Source: Candidatus Microsaccharimonas sossegonensis
Lineage (GTDB): Bacteria > Patescibacteriota > Saccharimonadia > Saccharimonadales > Saccharimonadaceae
Length of the DNA: 64,000 nucleotides
NCBI GenBank assembly: GCA_004100325.1
Contig: SCKX01000001.1
Span: 727,453 to 791,452 of the forward strand
Reading direction: 5' to 3'
Shown here: in pieces, positions 34,730 to 43,081 of the stretch
Numbering within the stretch: position 1 is the first letter of the stretch
Layout of the letters: each line of letters opens with the position of its first letter
The notes under the pieces: model-generated
Seen by the model: the letters and a program-made list of their open reading frames with translations, nothing else
The model's database searches: none
What the model was told of the DNA's origin: nothing
Position numbers and translations under genes: made by a program

Positions 34730-35011
34730 TTAACTGAGTTGTCGTTCAGTATTAAAAGCTAATTGCCTCGTATGCAGTCGTCGGTGAGCGTATACCGTTG
34801 CGACCGTAACAATTGTGAGATATATCAGTCCCATGATACAACTTTGTAATATCCGACTTGGATAAGCCATCAGAAGATACGTACCTGTTGCAATAGTACC
34901 TAAAATAAACCCATAACTAACGAACAGTCGTCTCATCGTTGGTTTAAAGAACGTGAAGCTTGAGATAGCGATACTGAGAAGCGCGATACTGACGTGAATA
35001 AAGATAATCAT
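34730..35011 (-). CDS. Small three-helix membrane protein at the end of the cyo operon
   Basis: The 93-residue protein has three predicted membrane helices and a basic C-terminal tail (AHRRLHTRQLAFNTE). I recognise no family. It starts 9 bases after the cyoE stop on the same strand, so it is probably the sixth gene of the cyo operon and might help assemble or stabilise the oxidase (inference). Confidence 0.6.
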   Translation of the reverse strand: MIIFIHVSIALLSIAISSFTFFKPTMRRLFVSYGFILGTIATGTYLLMAYPSRILQSCIMGLIYLTIVTVATVYAHRRLHTRQLAFNTERQLS

Positions 35012-35020
35012 AAACTTATT

Positions 35021-35887
35021 TTACGGCAAATACCCGCCAACAGCAATGAGAAAACACGTTGACAATAGTACCACTAGCGATGCACCAAACATGTTACGGG
35101 CCCATTTTTCGTCATCAACCTTATTATAAAACGCAATAGCTTGATGTAGCCAATACGCTGATACTGCAACGCTAAGAATTAAATAAAAGATGTGAGTATA
35201 TCCAAACACATATAAGAGCCCAGACGCTAGTGCATACGTAATCGTAAACATAAGTATTTGTTTTTTCGTGCTTTTCATACCGTATGTAACCGACCAGATA
35301 GGTAACTTGGCGCTCGAATAATCGGATCGGCGGAACATGGCAATCGCATAAAAATGAGGCATCTGCCAAAGGAATAAGATGACGAAAAGTATTATCGCCG
35401 CCAAATCAATGCGCCCGGTCAGCGCTGTATAGCCCGCCACTGGAGGCAGTGCGCCGGCAACACCACCAATAATTGTGCTGAAAACGGTTTTTCGCTTTGC
35501 GTAACCGTATACTACGATATACCAAAAGAATGCGATCACACCTAAGAAAAAGGTGAGCACGTTCGTCAGTATAATAATCGTCACAAACCCTATGACACCA
35601 AGCACGCTTCCGAATACCAAAGCTTTATACACGTTTATGACGCCGTTTGCAACCTCGCGTTTTTTAGTACGCTTCATACGGGTATCAATTTTACGATCAA
35701 GCACATTATTAAACACGCAGGCTGAGGCGATGATTAACGCAACACCAAAGATAACACCAACAAGTACCAATACGTTCAATGGTACGGTGCTTGCCGCAAG
35801 GAAAAACCCTGCGATACCCGTCAAGGTATTGCTAAGAGTGATCCCAGGTTTGATGAGTTGTACATAAGAACGTGAGCGTCGCTCCAT
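35021..35887 (-). CDS. cyoE: Protoheme IX farnesyltransferase (heme O synthase)
   Basis: CyoE adds a farnesyl group to heme b to make heme o, the cofactor of bo-type oxidases. The 288-residue protein has about eight or nine membrane helices and the prenyl-diphosphate binding motif NNVLDRKIDTRMKRT (NxxxDxxxD). The second conserved loop is FRRSDYSSAKLPIW. It follows cyoD with a one-base overlap. Its presence with cyoABCD argues that the oxidase uses heme o rather than heme a, since no CtaA is seen. Confidence 0.94.
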   Translation of the reverse strand: MERRSRSYVQLIKPGITLSNTLTGIAGFFLAASTVPLNVLVLVGVIFGVALIIASACVFNNVLDRKIDTRMKRTKKREVANGVINVYKALVFGSVLGVIGFVTIIILTNVLTFFLGVIAFFWYIVVYGYAKRKTVFSTIIGGVAGALPPVAGYTALTGRIDLAAIILFVILFLWQMPHFYAIAMFRRSDYSSAKLPIWSVTYGMKSTKKQILMFTITYALASGLLYVFGYTHIFYLILSVAVSAYWLHQAIAFYNKVDDEKWARNMFGASLVVLLSTCFLIAVGGYLP

Positions 35888-36255
35888 TATATGCCTTGAT
35901 TTTCGTACATATACGCCTTCATCTGATCTGGAGTCATTTGCATCATATTAGAATTAAGATTGTTCATAATCCAAACTGATCCAATAGCCAATATGAAAAC
36001 AATTAACATTGCGAACACAAATATAATAAATTTGAATCGACTTCCCCGACCAATATGTAAAAAAAACACGGTTTGGATAATTAATTGCACTACGGCGACA
36101 CCAATCACAAAGTATATAAGCATTCCCTTTGGAAGCAAACGATTCACCACAAACCCATAGGCAGTTAACGTTGCAACGATCGACAATATAAATCCAACCA
36201 CATACGATGTGTAGCCTACTGCATCGTGACGAGTTTCAAGCTTTGGTTTTGTCAC
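35887..36255 (-). CDS. cyoD: Cytochrome bo oxidase subunit IV
   Basis: The 122-residue protein has three membrane helices and the family pattern of CyoD (TAYGFVVNRLLPKGMLIYF, VQLIIQTVFFLHIG). Subunit IV stabilises the oxidase and its copper site. It overlaps cyoC by 4 bases (ATGA) and cyoE by one base. Confidence 0.9.
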   Translation of the reverse strand: MTKPKLETRHDAVGYTSYVVGFILSIVATLTAYGFVVNRLLPKGMLIYFVIGVAVVQLIIQTVFFLHIGRGSRFKFIIFVFAMLIVFILAIGSVWIMNNLNSNMMQMTPDQMKAYMYENQGI

Positions 36256-36836
36256 GTTAGACCTCCTATCAAGTAGACTATACTAAAGATAAAGATCCAA
36301 ACAACATCAAGGAAATGCCAAAATAATCCAAATAATGCCAACCGATGTATATCACTTTGTCTAAATCTGAATTTAATCAATCGAACGATCAGGACGACGA
36401 GCCACAAAAGTCCAACTGCGATGTGCAGTCCATGTGTTCCTACCAAGGTAAAGAAAGCCGATAAGAACGCGCTTCGCTGCCAGCTATAGCCTTCAGCCAC
36501 AAGCCGAGTAAACTCAGTTAATTCAAGCGTCAAAAAAGTCGCACCCAACACAAAGGTCACTACGAGCCAACATATAGTTTGCTTTTTATACCCTCGTCTA
36601 CTACCAAGCACTGCAAGTCCAACCGTAAAACTACTCGACAGTAGAATCATTGTTTCAAGAAGGACAAATGGCATATTAAAGATATCAGACCCACTTGGTC
36701 CGCCAGCTGTTTGACCCCGAAGCACAGCAAAGGTTGCAAACAACGACGCAAATAAGATTAAGTCGGTCATGAGGTACATCCAAAAACCAATTGTCTTCTT
36801 TTCTTGTACCGCGACTGCTTCTATCGGATGTTTCAT
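36252..36836 (-). CDS. cyoC: Cytochrome bo oxidase subunit III
   Basis: The 194-residue protein has five membrane helices and typical subunit III motifs (KTIGFWMYLMTDLILFASLF, GTHGLHIAVGLLWL, FHWxxDVVWIF-like FWHFLDVVWIFIF). It overlaps cyoB and cyoD by 4 bases each, an arrangement that keeps subunit amounts balanced. Confidence 0.93.
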   Translation of the reverse strand: MKHPIEAVAVQEKKTIGFWMYLMTDLILFASLFATFAVLRGQTAGGPSGSDIFNMPFVLLETMILLSSSFTVGLAVLGSRRGYKKQTICWLVVTFVLGATFLTLELTEFTRLVAEGYSWQRSAFLSAFFTLVGTHGLHIAVGLLWLVVLIVRLIKFRFRQSDIHRLALFGLFWHFLDVVWIFIFSIVYLIGGLT

Positions 36837-38812
36837 ATGATGCCTCGTTTTAACTCATACTTCGCAACTGCTGCCGCACTCAGCTTTCTTTCGGTATCAT
36901 CACTAGTTAAACGAATTATCACAGTGACAATAACCCCAATCAGTCCAATCACCAATAGCCACCACATATACCAAATCACAGCGATGCCAAATAGTAGCGC
37001 AAAACCGCCAATAATAGGACCGAGTCCGCTATTCTTTGGCAACCAGATGTCCTGATAAGCCGGTTTTATTAATGAACCGTGTTTCTTTTTCTTTTGTTCC
37101 CAAAACTCATCGCGTTGTGTGACTGTCGGGATAACCGCGTAGTTATATTCTGGTGGCGGTGATGCAATCGACCATTCCAACGAGCGGCCATTCCATGGAT
37201 CATTGCCAACACGGTTTTCATGGCGTTTTTTAATACTGTATCCGATCTGCAACAATTGGAAGAAAACGCCAACACATATAATTGCAACACCAATACCAGC
37301 AACTATAAACAGTCCTTGCCATCCCAGTGAAGGGTCGTAACTATCTAGACGTCGCGTCGCACCCATAAACCCAAGAATATACAGTGGAACAAATGCCAAT
37401 AAGAACCCGACAATCCAGTTCCAAAATGCATAGCGCCCGAGTCGTTCGTTTAATGTAAAGCCAGTGAACTTAGGGAACCAATACGTAAAACCGGCAAAGG
37501 CACCGAACAATACGCCACCAACGATCATCGTATGAAAGTGTGCAACCAAGAACAAACTATTATTAAGCTGGAAGTCGGCTGCCGGAACTGCCATCAGCAC
37601 TCCAGCCAGCCCACCCAATGTAAACGTGACAATAAATCCCATAAACCATAGCATCGGTGTCGTAAATCGCACCCTACCGCGATACATCGTAAAAATCCAG
37701 TTAAAGACTTTGACACCTGTCGGTATAGCAATAATCATCGTCATAATGCCAAAGAACGCATTGACATCTGCGCCAGTCCCCATCGTAAAAAAATGGTGCA
37801 CCCAAACCGAGAACGATAAAATCGCTATTGCTAGTAGTGCGATCACCATAGAAGTATAGCCAAAGATTTTTTTACGAGAAAACGTTGAGACAACTTCCGA
37901 AAAAATACCCAGTGCAGGTAACACGAGAATATATACCTCTGGATGTCCCCACGCCCATATTAGATTTATATACATCATTGGATTACCCCCACCTGTTGTG
38001 GTAAAGAAATGCATGCCCATCAGACGATCAAGCGATAACATACCAAGCGTGGCAGTCAGGATGGGAAAGGCAAACATGATAAGACCAGTGCTAGCTAATG
38101 CACTCCATACAAAAATCGGCATTTTCATGAGTGTCATGCCCGGCGCACGCATCTTTAAAATTGTGACAAAAAAGTTGATACCTGAAAGCAAACTACCAAT
38201 ACCAGCAATTTGCAGACTCCATATCCAATAATCGACGCCGCTATTAGGACTATACTGTAACTCGGAAAGTGGCGGGTAGGCTAACCAACCGGCCGCTGAA
38301 AACTGGCCGACGACTAATGGCGCATTGATCAAAATCATACCTGCTACAAATAACCAGAAGCTCACGGAGTTTAAAAATGGAAACGCCACGTCGCGGGCGC
38401 CGATTTGCAACGGAATAATCAAGTTAAATACACCAAAAATAATACCCATGGCAACAAAGAAGATCATAATCGATCCATGTGCCGAAAAAATTTGCTGGAA
38501 CTGATTGGACGTCAATAACGTCCCGGCTGCATTATCAAGCGCTTGTTGAGCTCGAAGTAACACTGCATCCGCTAATCCACGAAGGAGCATCACGATTGCA
38601 ACTAAAATATACATGATACCGATTTTTTTTGGATCAAGCGTGGTAATCCAGGTGCGCCATAGCCAACGCCATTTTTTAAAATAAGTTAAACCAATGATTG
38701 CAAGGATAAGAGCGCCCACCATTGAATATCCTGCTATAGCTGTAATCGGTTCCTGAACAAAATCACTGGGTTTGAGGCGACCAAAAATAAAGTCAAGCAT
38801 TTGTTGCATCAT
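36833..38812 (-). CDS. cyoB: Cytochrome bo oxidase subunit I
   Basis: Subunit I holds the low-spin heme, the heme-copper oxygen-reduction site and the proton channels. The 659-residue protein has about 14-15 membrane helices and the invariant WGHPEVYILVLPALGI with the copper-ligand His and cross-linked Tyr. It also shows HHFFTMGTGADVNAFFG with the His-His pair and HFHTMIVGG for the heme ligands. It is the largest subunit, starting with the last base of the cyoA stop (TAATG). Length and order match classical quinol oxidases. Confidence 0.96.
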   Translation of the reverse strand: MMQQMLDFIFGRLKPSDFVQEPITAIAGYSMVGALILAIIGLTYFKKWRWLWRTWITTLDPKKIGIMYILVAIVMLLRGLADAVLLRAQQALDNAAGTLLTSNQFQQIFSAHGSIMIFFVAMGIIFGVFNLIIPLQIGARDVAFPFLNSVSFWLFVAGMILINAPLVVGQFSAAGWLAYPPLSELQYSPNSGVDYWIWSLQIAGIGSLLSGINFFVTILKMRAPGMTLMKMPIFVWSALASTGLIMFAFPILTATLGMLSLDRLMGMHFFTTTGGGNPMMYINLIWAWGHPEVYILVLPALGIFSEVVSTFSRKKIFGYTSMVIALLAIAILSFSVWVHHFFTMGTGADVNAFFGIMTMIIAIPTGVKVFNWIFTMYRGRVRFTTPMLWFMGFIVTFTLGGLAGVLMAVPAADFQLNNSLFLVAHFHTMIVGGVLFGAFAGFTYWFPKFTGFTLNERLGRYAFWNWIVGFLLAFVPLYILGFMGATRRLDSYDPSLGWQGLFIVAGIGVAIICVGVFFQLLQIGYSIKKRHENRVGNDPWNGRSLEWSIASPPPEYNYAVIPTVTQRDEFWEQKKKKHGSLIKPAYQDIWLPKNSGLGPIIGGFALLFGIAVIWYMWWLLVIGLIGVIVTVIIRLTSDDTERKLSAAAVAKYELKRGII

Positions 38813-39744
38813 TACATAGCCATCCCAGATGCGTTAACACTTTTCCCGTTGGAATTATTTGTCGACATATTTTTCATAATTATTTTATTATACAATCCTG
38901 AATCCATCAGTAAAAAAGTTCGTGCAACACTATCGCGGCTTGGCATTGCAATGTTTTCATACGTACTATCGGTTAAAAGCGATGTCTCTTTCGATGCACG
39001 TGTATTACTTGCCCATGTTTTATAATCATTTTCGTTTATTGAGCTCACCCTAAACCTCATGCTGGCAAACCCTTCACCACTCATATTGGCCGATGAGCCG
39101 CTGAATGTTCCCGTCCTGCTAGCCATCAGATGTAACTGCGTCGACATTCCCGACATGGCATATACTTGACCAGCCAAGGCAGGAATCCAAAAAGAGTTCA
39201 TTGGTGCATCAGATGTAATTGTAAAATCAATCGGTGTATTTTTTGGAATTGTCAAATAATTTATTGTGGCAATTCCCTCTTCAGGATATATAAAAAGCCA
39301 ACGCCAGCTAAGCGACACCACTTGAATTTTTACCGGTTTTACTGATGAATTGATAGGTTTATAAGGATCTAGGGCATGGCTTGAAATAACGGTGATAATA
39401 CCCAAGATCAGAATAATCACACCGGGTATTCCCCACCACAAGGCTTCGAGTCCACGATGCCCAGACATCTCCGGATCGTAGCGAGCTTTTGTATTGCCGG
39501 CCCGATACCGCCAGGCAACTGTGAATAACAGAATAAAAACCGGGATCACCACCACCAGACCAAGTCCAAAGGTAAGCAAAATGAGATCACGCTCTTGATT
39601 GGCAATCAGGCCTTTCGTATCAAGTAACGGGACATTTCGCCCATACGTCACGTACCCCAGAAGACCCAACATAGCCACGGCTATAAAGCCGGAAAGAAGG
39701 ACCTGTTTTAATCGTCGCAAGTTTTGCTTGTTTTCTTTACGCAT
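38812..39744 (-). CDS. cyoA: Cytochrome bo quinol oxidase subunit II
   Basis: The 310-residue protein has two N-terminal membrane helices and a cupredoxin domain. The segment WIPALAGQVYAMSGMSTQLH lacks the two cysteines and further ligands of a CuA centre, which identifies a quinol oxidase rather than a cytochrome c oxidase. GEGFASMRFRV corresponds to the GPGFSxMxF region of CyoA. The usual signal-peptide Cys of lipoprotein CyoA is not evident. It is the first gene of the cyo operon, 73 bases downstream of a decayed Crp-type gene on the same strand. Confidence 0.94.
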   Translation of the reverse strand: MRKENKQNLRRLKQVLLSGFIAVAMLGLLGYVTYGRNVPLLDTKGLIANQERDLILLTFGLGLVVVIPVFILLFTVAWRYRAGNTKARYDPEMSGHRGLEALWWGIPGVIILILGIITVISSHALDPYKPINSSVKPVKIQVVSLSWRWLFIYPEEGIATINYLTIPKNTPIDFTITSDAPMNSFWIPALAGQVYAMSGMSTQLHLMASRTGTFSGSSANMSGEGFASMRFRVSSINENDYKTWASNTRASKETSLLTDSTYENIAMPSRDSVARTFLLMDSGLYNKIIMKNMSTNNSNGKSVNASGMAM

Positions 39745-39817
39745 ATGCTTCTCTCATCATAGCTTGATTTCGCCGTTTCACCAACTGCAAAACCTCTGTG
39801 CTGTGTAAGATAAAAGT

Positions 39818-40117
39818 TTAAAATTTTTCTTGAATAAAAATACCCGGGTTATATTCGTCAGTAATGACATCGTTCACTTTTTTCGTATTGATCACGTACT
39901 GCTTCTTTTCAACAGACACCATTCCCATCTCAACGAGTTTATTCAGCTCTAGTGCAACAGTTTCACGCGTCAATCCTGTAAAATTCGCCAGGTCTTGTTG
40001 CGTCAATGGAATTGAAATTTTCATAAGATCTTTTTTTAACTCCAGGCCATGCGTTAATGCAAGGTGTCGAAACATTTGCAACGCATCACCTTTCGCTCGA
40101 AGATGCGCCCACGCTTA
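39818..40117 (-). pseudogene. Remnant of a Crp/Fnr-family regulator (DNA-binding end only)
   Basis: The frame carries the end of a Crp-type dimer helix (AWAHLRAKGDALQMFRHLAL) and a complete winged-helix motif (PLTQQDLANFTGLTRETVAL), but no cyclic-nucleotide-like sensor domain. The recognisable part begins directly after a TAA at 40115-40117 and before any good start; the only usable start would be TTG at 40081, giving 87 residues. So the gene has lost its N-terminal domain. It lies just upstream of cyoA in the same direction and may once have been the oxygen or redox regulator of the oxidase. A short functional DNA-binding protein remains possible. Confidence 0.65.
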
Positions 40118-40176
40118 TGAAATATTTCAAAAAAAGGAAGATGGCGCGATCAAAATTATTTTGCACCCTTCATATC

Positions 40177-40200
40177 AATGAGACCTAAATAGGTCTCATT
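40177..40200. repeat. Perfect 11-bp inverted repeat
   Basis: AATGAGACCTA and its exact complement are separated by two bases, directly downstream of tRNA-Gln and upstream of the Crp remnant. It may end the tRNA transcript or be an operator. On the plus strand it is followed by TTTTCG. Confidence 0.6.
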
Positions 40201-40214
40201 TTCGTATAGAATCT

Positions 40215-40289
40215 TGGCTGGGGATGAGGGATTCGAACCCCCGAATGCTGGTACCAGAAACCAGTGCCTTACCGCTTGGCGAATCCCCA
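40215..40289 (-). tRNA. tRNA-Gln (anticodon CTG)
   Basis: A full cloverleaf can be drawn. The acceptor TGGGGAT pairs with ATCCCCA, with discriminator G and an encoded CCA. The anticodon stem CTGGT/ACCAG encloses loop TTCTGGT with CTG at 34-36, and the T-loop is TTCGAAT. The weak first pair (U1-A72) is typical of tRNA-Gln. Confidence 0.93.
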
Positions 40290-40345
40290 ACGTACAAATG
40301 ATATACCAACAAATTGTACACTAACTGAGGTGAAGGCTCAAGTTG

Positions 40346-40897
40346 TTACAGTTGCTCGTCTTTTTCTATAGATACGGGCTTGGCTTTTATGGCACGATGT
40401 CCGAACTGATCATGAATTTCAAAGAGAAAGTAAGCGCCAATCACCACTCCGACGGCGCCAAAAATAATACCGATGATAAATCCAACGACGCTGAAGCTTA
40501 ACACCGCGCGAACAACAACAGATATTGTTGCAACCAGTAACGTCATAAACAAGAGTACCCATCCCTTTTTTTGCATGTTCTGAAGCGGTTTGACGGCAGC
40601 TGCAAGCAGGACACCATTCGCAACCAAAAAGACAAAACTGATAAGTGCACCGACGAGTGCGAGGCTGACATAATTACTTCCTAGCACGTAATACGCGCTA
40701 CTCGGTGCACCAATTAAGGAAATAAGGGTAAAAATTCGCGCCAACGATACTAAAACGGCAATACCAGTTATAACGGTACCGATAGCAGCAATCCACCATA
40801 CGTTTGCCCCGAGCCAGCGTCGACCAACCGTCGGTAGGTGCGGCACGTTTCTTGCCCAACCCAGAACGATCTTTTCAAGTTTGCTGATTAACTCCAT
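40346..40897 (-). CDS. Membrane protein with four helices, unknown
   Basis: The 183-residue protein has about four hydrophobic helices between residues 33 and 160, a soluble amphipathic N-terminus (ELISKLEKIVLGW) and a charged C-terminal tail. I recognise no family. The ATG has an AGGAGCC Shine-Dalgarno. It stands alone upstream of tRNA-Gln. Confidence 0.7.
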   Translation of the reverse strand: MELISKLEKIVLGWARNVPHLPTVGRRWLGANVWWIAAIGTVITGIAVLVSLARIFTLISLIGAPSSAYYVLGSNYVSLALVGALISFVFLVANGVLLAAAVKPLQNMQKKGWVLLFMTLLVATISVVVRAVLSFSVVGFIIGIIFGAVGVVIGAYFLFEIHDQFGHRAIKAKPVSIEKDEQL

Positions 40898-41248
40898 TTT
40901 GGCTCCTGATTATGTTACTTCATAATACCGCTTAGCGATGATTTTAACAACTACCAACGGTGCTGCCTCACCCTTTCAGCCTCATCGATATGACCACATA
41001 CGCAAAAAAATGGCTGCGCGTATTATGGTCATATGATCTAGCAATACTTTATATAGTGTTGTCTTTTTTGTCATTTCGCTTGTGCTTTTGAAAGTACTCC
41101 GCTACAGTAGCAATCAGCGAAAGTTACAAAAACAAACATACAACCAAAAAGCAAAAAGCTCCCTATGTTGTGACCGATCGCTATACGATGTTCCACCACA
41201 ACAACCGAGATTACCACTACATCCGTAGTGGTTTTTTCGTTGCAAACT
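40898..41248. other. Intergenic region with a plus-strand terminator; possible small RNA
   Basis: About 350 bases without a convincing gene. A tatagt box near 41052 and a strong plus-strand terminator at 41213 bracket about 170 bases. Inside them TTTCGCT pairs with AGCGAAA (about 41073 and 41116). No plus-strand gene is available to need that terminator, so an untranslated RNA is possible. Confidence 0.4.
41213..41237 (+). terminator. Rho-independent terminator with no upstream gene
   Basis: ACCACTAC and GTAGTGGT form an 8-bp stem with loop ATCC, followed by TTTTT. It points along the plus strand; the minus-strand reading has no T-run, so it does not serve trmD. Confidence 0.65.
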
Positions 41249-41920
41249 CTAGGTGCCGGCTTTGTGTGAATCTGCTTTTTTTGATTGAGCAGCGCGCCAC
41301 TTGGCAATCTCTGCATGGTTACCACTTAAAAGGACGTCTGGGACTTTCATGTTCTCAAACTCGGCAGGTTTGGTATATTGAGGAAATTCCAGCGTTTCAC
41401 CATCAGAAAAGCTTTCAATTTCTGCACTCGTCTCACCACCTAAAACGCCCGGTAGCAACCGTACGATTGAATCAATAATCGTCATTGCCGGCAATTCTCC
41501 GCCGGTTACCACGTAGTCGCCGACACTGACCTGTTCGTCAACAAGGCTGACAATACGTTCATCGTAACCTTCGTAACGACCACAGATAAAAATATAGCCG
41601 GCATCTGCATCGGCAAATTTTTTTGCCAGTGATTGCTTCCAGCGCTGTCCTCGTGGTGTCATAAGGAGTACTTTGGCGCTTGGGTCGGCTTGTTTGGCGT
41701 TCGCCACGGCTGCAAACAACGGTTCTGGCCTAAGAAGCATCCCATCGCCACCACCGTACGGCGTATCATCAACTTGTTGTCGTGGGCCAATACCAAAATC
41801 ACGCAAATTAACCACAGCAAACTCGACAGCTTGTTGTTGCTGCGCCTTCCACAGCATCGAGGTGTTTAGAACGCCATCGAACATTTCAGGAAATAAAGTG
41901 ATCACTTGGAATTTTTTCAT
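41249..41920 (-). CDS. trmD: tRNA (guanine-N1)-methyltransferase
   Basis: TrmD methylates G37 of tRNAs to prevent frameshifting. The 223-residue SPOUT enzyme shows FQVITLFPEMF at the start, DDTPYGGGDGMLLRPEPL, the SAM knot motifs ICGRYEGYDER and SVGDYVVTGGELPAM, and the C-terminal PDVLLSGNHAEIAKWR. I start at the ATG at 41920; a TATACT box (41928-41933) ends 7 bases before it, so the longer in-frame start at 41965 would lie upstream of the promoter. It is separate from rpsP and khpA, with a terminator between. Confidence 0.96.
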   Translation of the reverse strand: MKKFQVITLFPEMFDGVLNTSMLWKAQQQQAVEFAVVNLRDFGIGPRQQVDDTPYGGGDGMLLRPEPLFAAVANAKQADPSAKVLLMTPRGQRWKQSLAKKFADADAGYIFICGRYEGYDERIVSLVDEQVSVGDYVVTGGELPAMTIIDSIVRLLPGVLGGETSAEIESFSDGETLEFPQYTKPAEFENMKVPDVLLSGNHAEIAKWRAAQSKKADSHKAGT

Positions 41921-41927
41921 CTTTACA

Positions 41928-41960
41928 AGTATAACAAAAAGTTGCCCTATATTCATAGGG
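41928..41960 (-). promoter_or_regulatory. trmD promoter overlapped by a palindrome
   Basis: TATACT (41928-41933) predicts a leaderless trmD message. A perfect 6-bp palindrome CCCTATattcATAGGG (41945-41960) covers the position expected for the -35 region and could be a repressor site. Confidence 0.45.
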
Positions 41961-41972
41961 AACATAGTGACA

Positions 41973-42014
41973 AAAAAACTGCCCGTAATAGATACAATCT
42001 AAAGGCAGTTTTTT
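41973..42014 (-). terminator. Terminator between khpA and trmD
   Basis: An 11-bp stem (AAAAAACTGCC with GGCAGTTTTTT) encloses 20 bases. A- and T-runs on both sides make it usable in either direction; it follows khpA on the minus strand. Confidence 0.65.
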
Positions 42015-42101
42015 ATACACATAGGCTCTCAACAAATGTGGTGATTCGTTGCTCGCATGAGCTGTTTCTCGCAGTTCAAGATGTTCTGAACTTATGAGTG
42101 A

Positions 42102-42548
42102 TTATATATCAAGGTCGTCGAGTTCCGCAAGCTCTGCGCGCGTCTTTTTGCTGTAACTTGACTCCTTGTCCACAGGTTCATCTGTTGTCGTTTCCACAGG
42201 TGTGATCTCTGTGGATGAAGCTGCTTGTGTTTTGTCGGCATCCTCGTTTGAATCATCCTGCGAAGTCGGCGTGTATGAGGCAATAACCGGTCCGTCTTGA
42301 CCATCATTATTGACAATTTTCAAATTGTAACGAGCGTCGTTTTTCGTTCCCAGTGCACGCAGGAGCGTGCGAAGACTTTGCGCCGTAATGCCGCGTTTTC
42401 CAATAACCCGACCTAGATCTTCTGGGTTAACGGTCAACGTTAGCAGTACGCCTTTTTCATCAATAATTCGATCGACAACAACGTCGTCTGGATTCCCCAC
42501 GACAGATTTTACGATATATTCTATGAATTGCTGGTCAATTGTGGACAT
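42102..42548 (-). CDS. khpA: KH-domain RNA-binding protein (KhpA-like) with acidic tail
   Basis: KhpA proteins bind RNA and help control cell division and ribosome-related processes. Residues 1-78 are a KH domain (EYIVKSVVGNPDDVVVDRI, then VNPEDLGRVIGKRGITAQSL with the GxxG loop GKRG). Residues 90-148 are a Thr/Asp/Glu-rich low-complexity tail, which doubles the usual 75-80 residue length. The start has a strong AAGGGGGA Shine-Dalgarno. It lies between rpsP and trmD, the usual neighbourhood (rpsP-khpA-rimM-trmD), but rimM is missing from this spot. Confidence 0.88.
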   Translation of the reverse strand: MSTIDQQFIEYIVKSVVGNPDDVVVDRIIDEKGVLLTLTVNPEDLGRVIGKRGITAQSLRTLLRALGTKNDARYNLKIVNNDGQDGPVIASYTPTSQDDSNEDADKTQAASSTEITPVETTTDEPVDKESSYSKKTRAELAELDDLDI

Positions 42549-42619
42549 ATTCCCCCTTAATGCCTTACGGACGCACGTAGTGTTATCGTAATTTTATTGT
42601 AGCATATGCACCATACAAA

Positions 42620-42645
42620 AAACTCCCGAATGTATCTGGGAGTTT
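42620..42645 (-). terminator. Terminator after rpsP
   Basis: AAACTCCC and GGGAGTTT form an 8-bp stem with a 10-base loop. On the minus strand it is followed by a T-run. It lies 17 bases beyond the TAA at 42662, not beyond the earlier TAG, which supports the longer S16 frame. Confidence 0.65.
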
Positions 42646-42661
42646 CTTGTTAATCAATAAC

Positions 42662-43081
42662 TTACGCTTCTGTATCGTCAGCGGCGGCTTCTTGGGCTGC
42701 AACTTCTGCTTCGGGTGCTGGTTCGGCTGTCGGTGGTTCGTTTGGCCTCTCTTCAACCTAAGGCGCTGGTTGGTTCTTACGAAGCTTGTCAGAATGACGG
42801 ATGACTTTTGTCTTGTCAGCGCTCGGCAGGGCAACCCATTTAGGAAGCTTTAAACCAGCGTCTTTCAAAAGCTTTACCACACGTGGGGTTGGCTGCGCCC
42901 CGTTATCAAGGTACTTTTGGGCTTCCTCTAATTTTACCGTGGTATCTTTCGTGTGTGGATTATAACTACCGACGTAGGCAACGACGCGACCACTTGATGG
43001 GTGACGCTGTGATTCTTGAACCGCTAAACGATAGGTGGGGTATCCTTTGCGTCCGAGACGTTGCAATCGAATTGCGAGCAT
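42662..43081 (-). CDS. rpsP: Small-subunit ribosomal protein bS16 with an in-frame TAG before its C-terminal tail
   Basis: S16 stabilises the 5' domain of 16S rRNA. Residues 1-107 are a complete S16 (MLAIRLQRLGRKGYPTYRLA, SSGRVVAYVGSYNPHT) with a short lysine-rich end. At 42758-42760 the frame meets TAG, then runs on for 31 sense codons to a TAA at 42662-42664. That part is rich in Glu, Pro and Ala (VEERPNEPPTAEPAPEAEVA), the kind of tail S16 carries in this lineage. The rho-independent terminator lies just after the TAA. I give the outer coordinates; if TAG terminates, the CDS is 42758-43081. One base change (GAG, AAG or CAG to TAG) explains it. The ribosomal core is untouched. Confidence 0.88.

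Noticed and set aside
41071-41325. An 84-codon minus-strand gene after trmD
   Set aside because: It overlaps the 3' end of trmD in another frame, crosses the orphan terminator and has an unconvincing composition.
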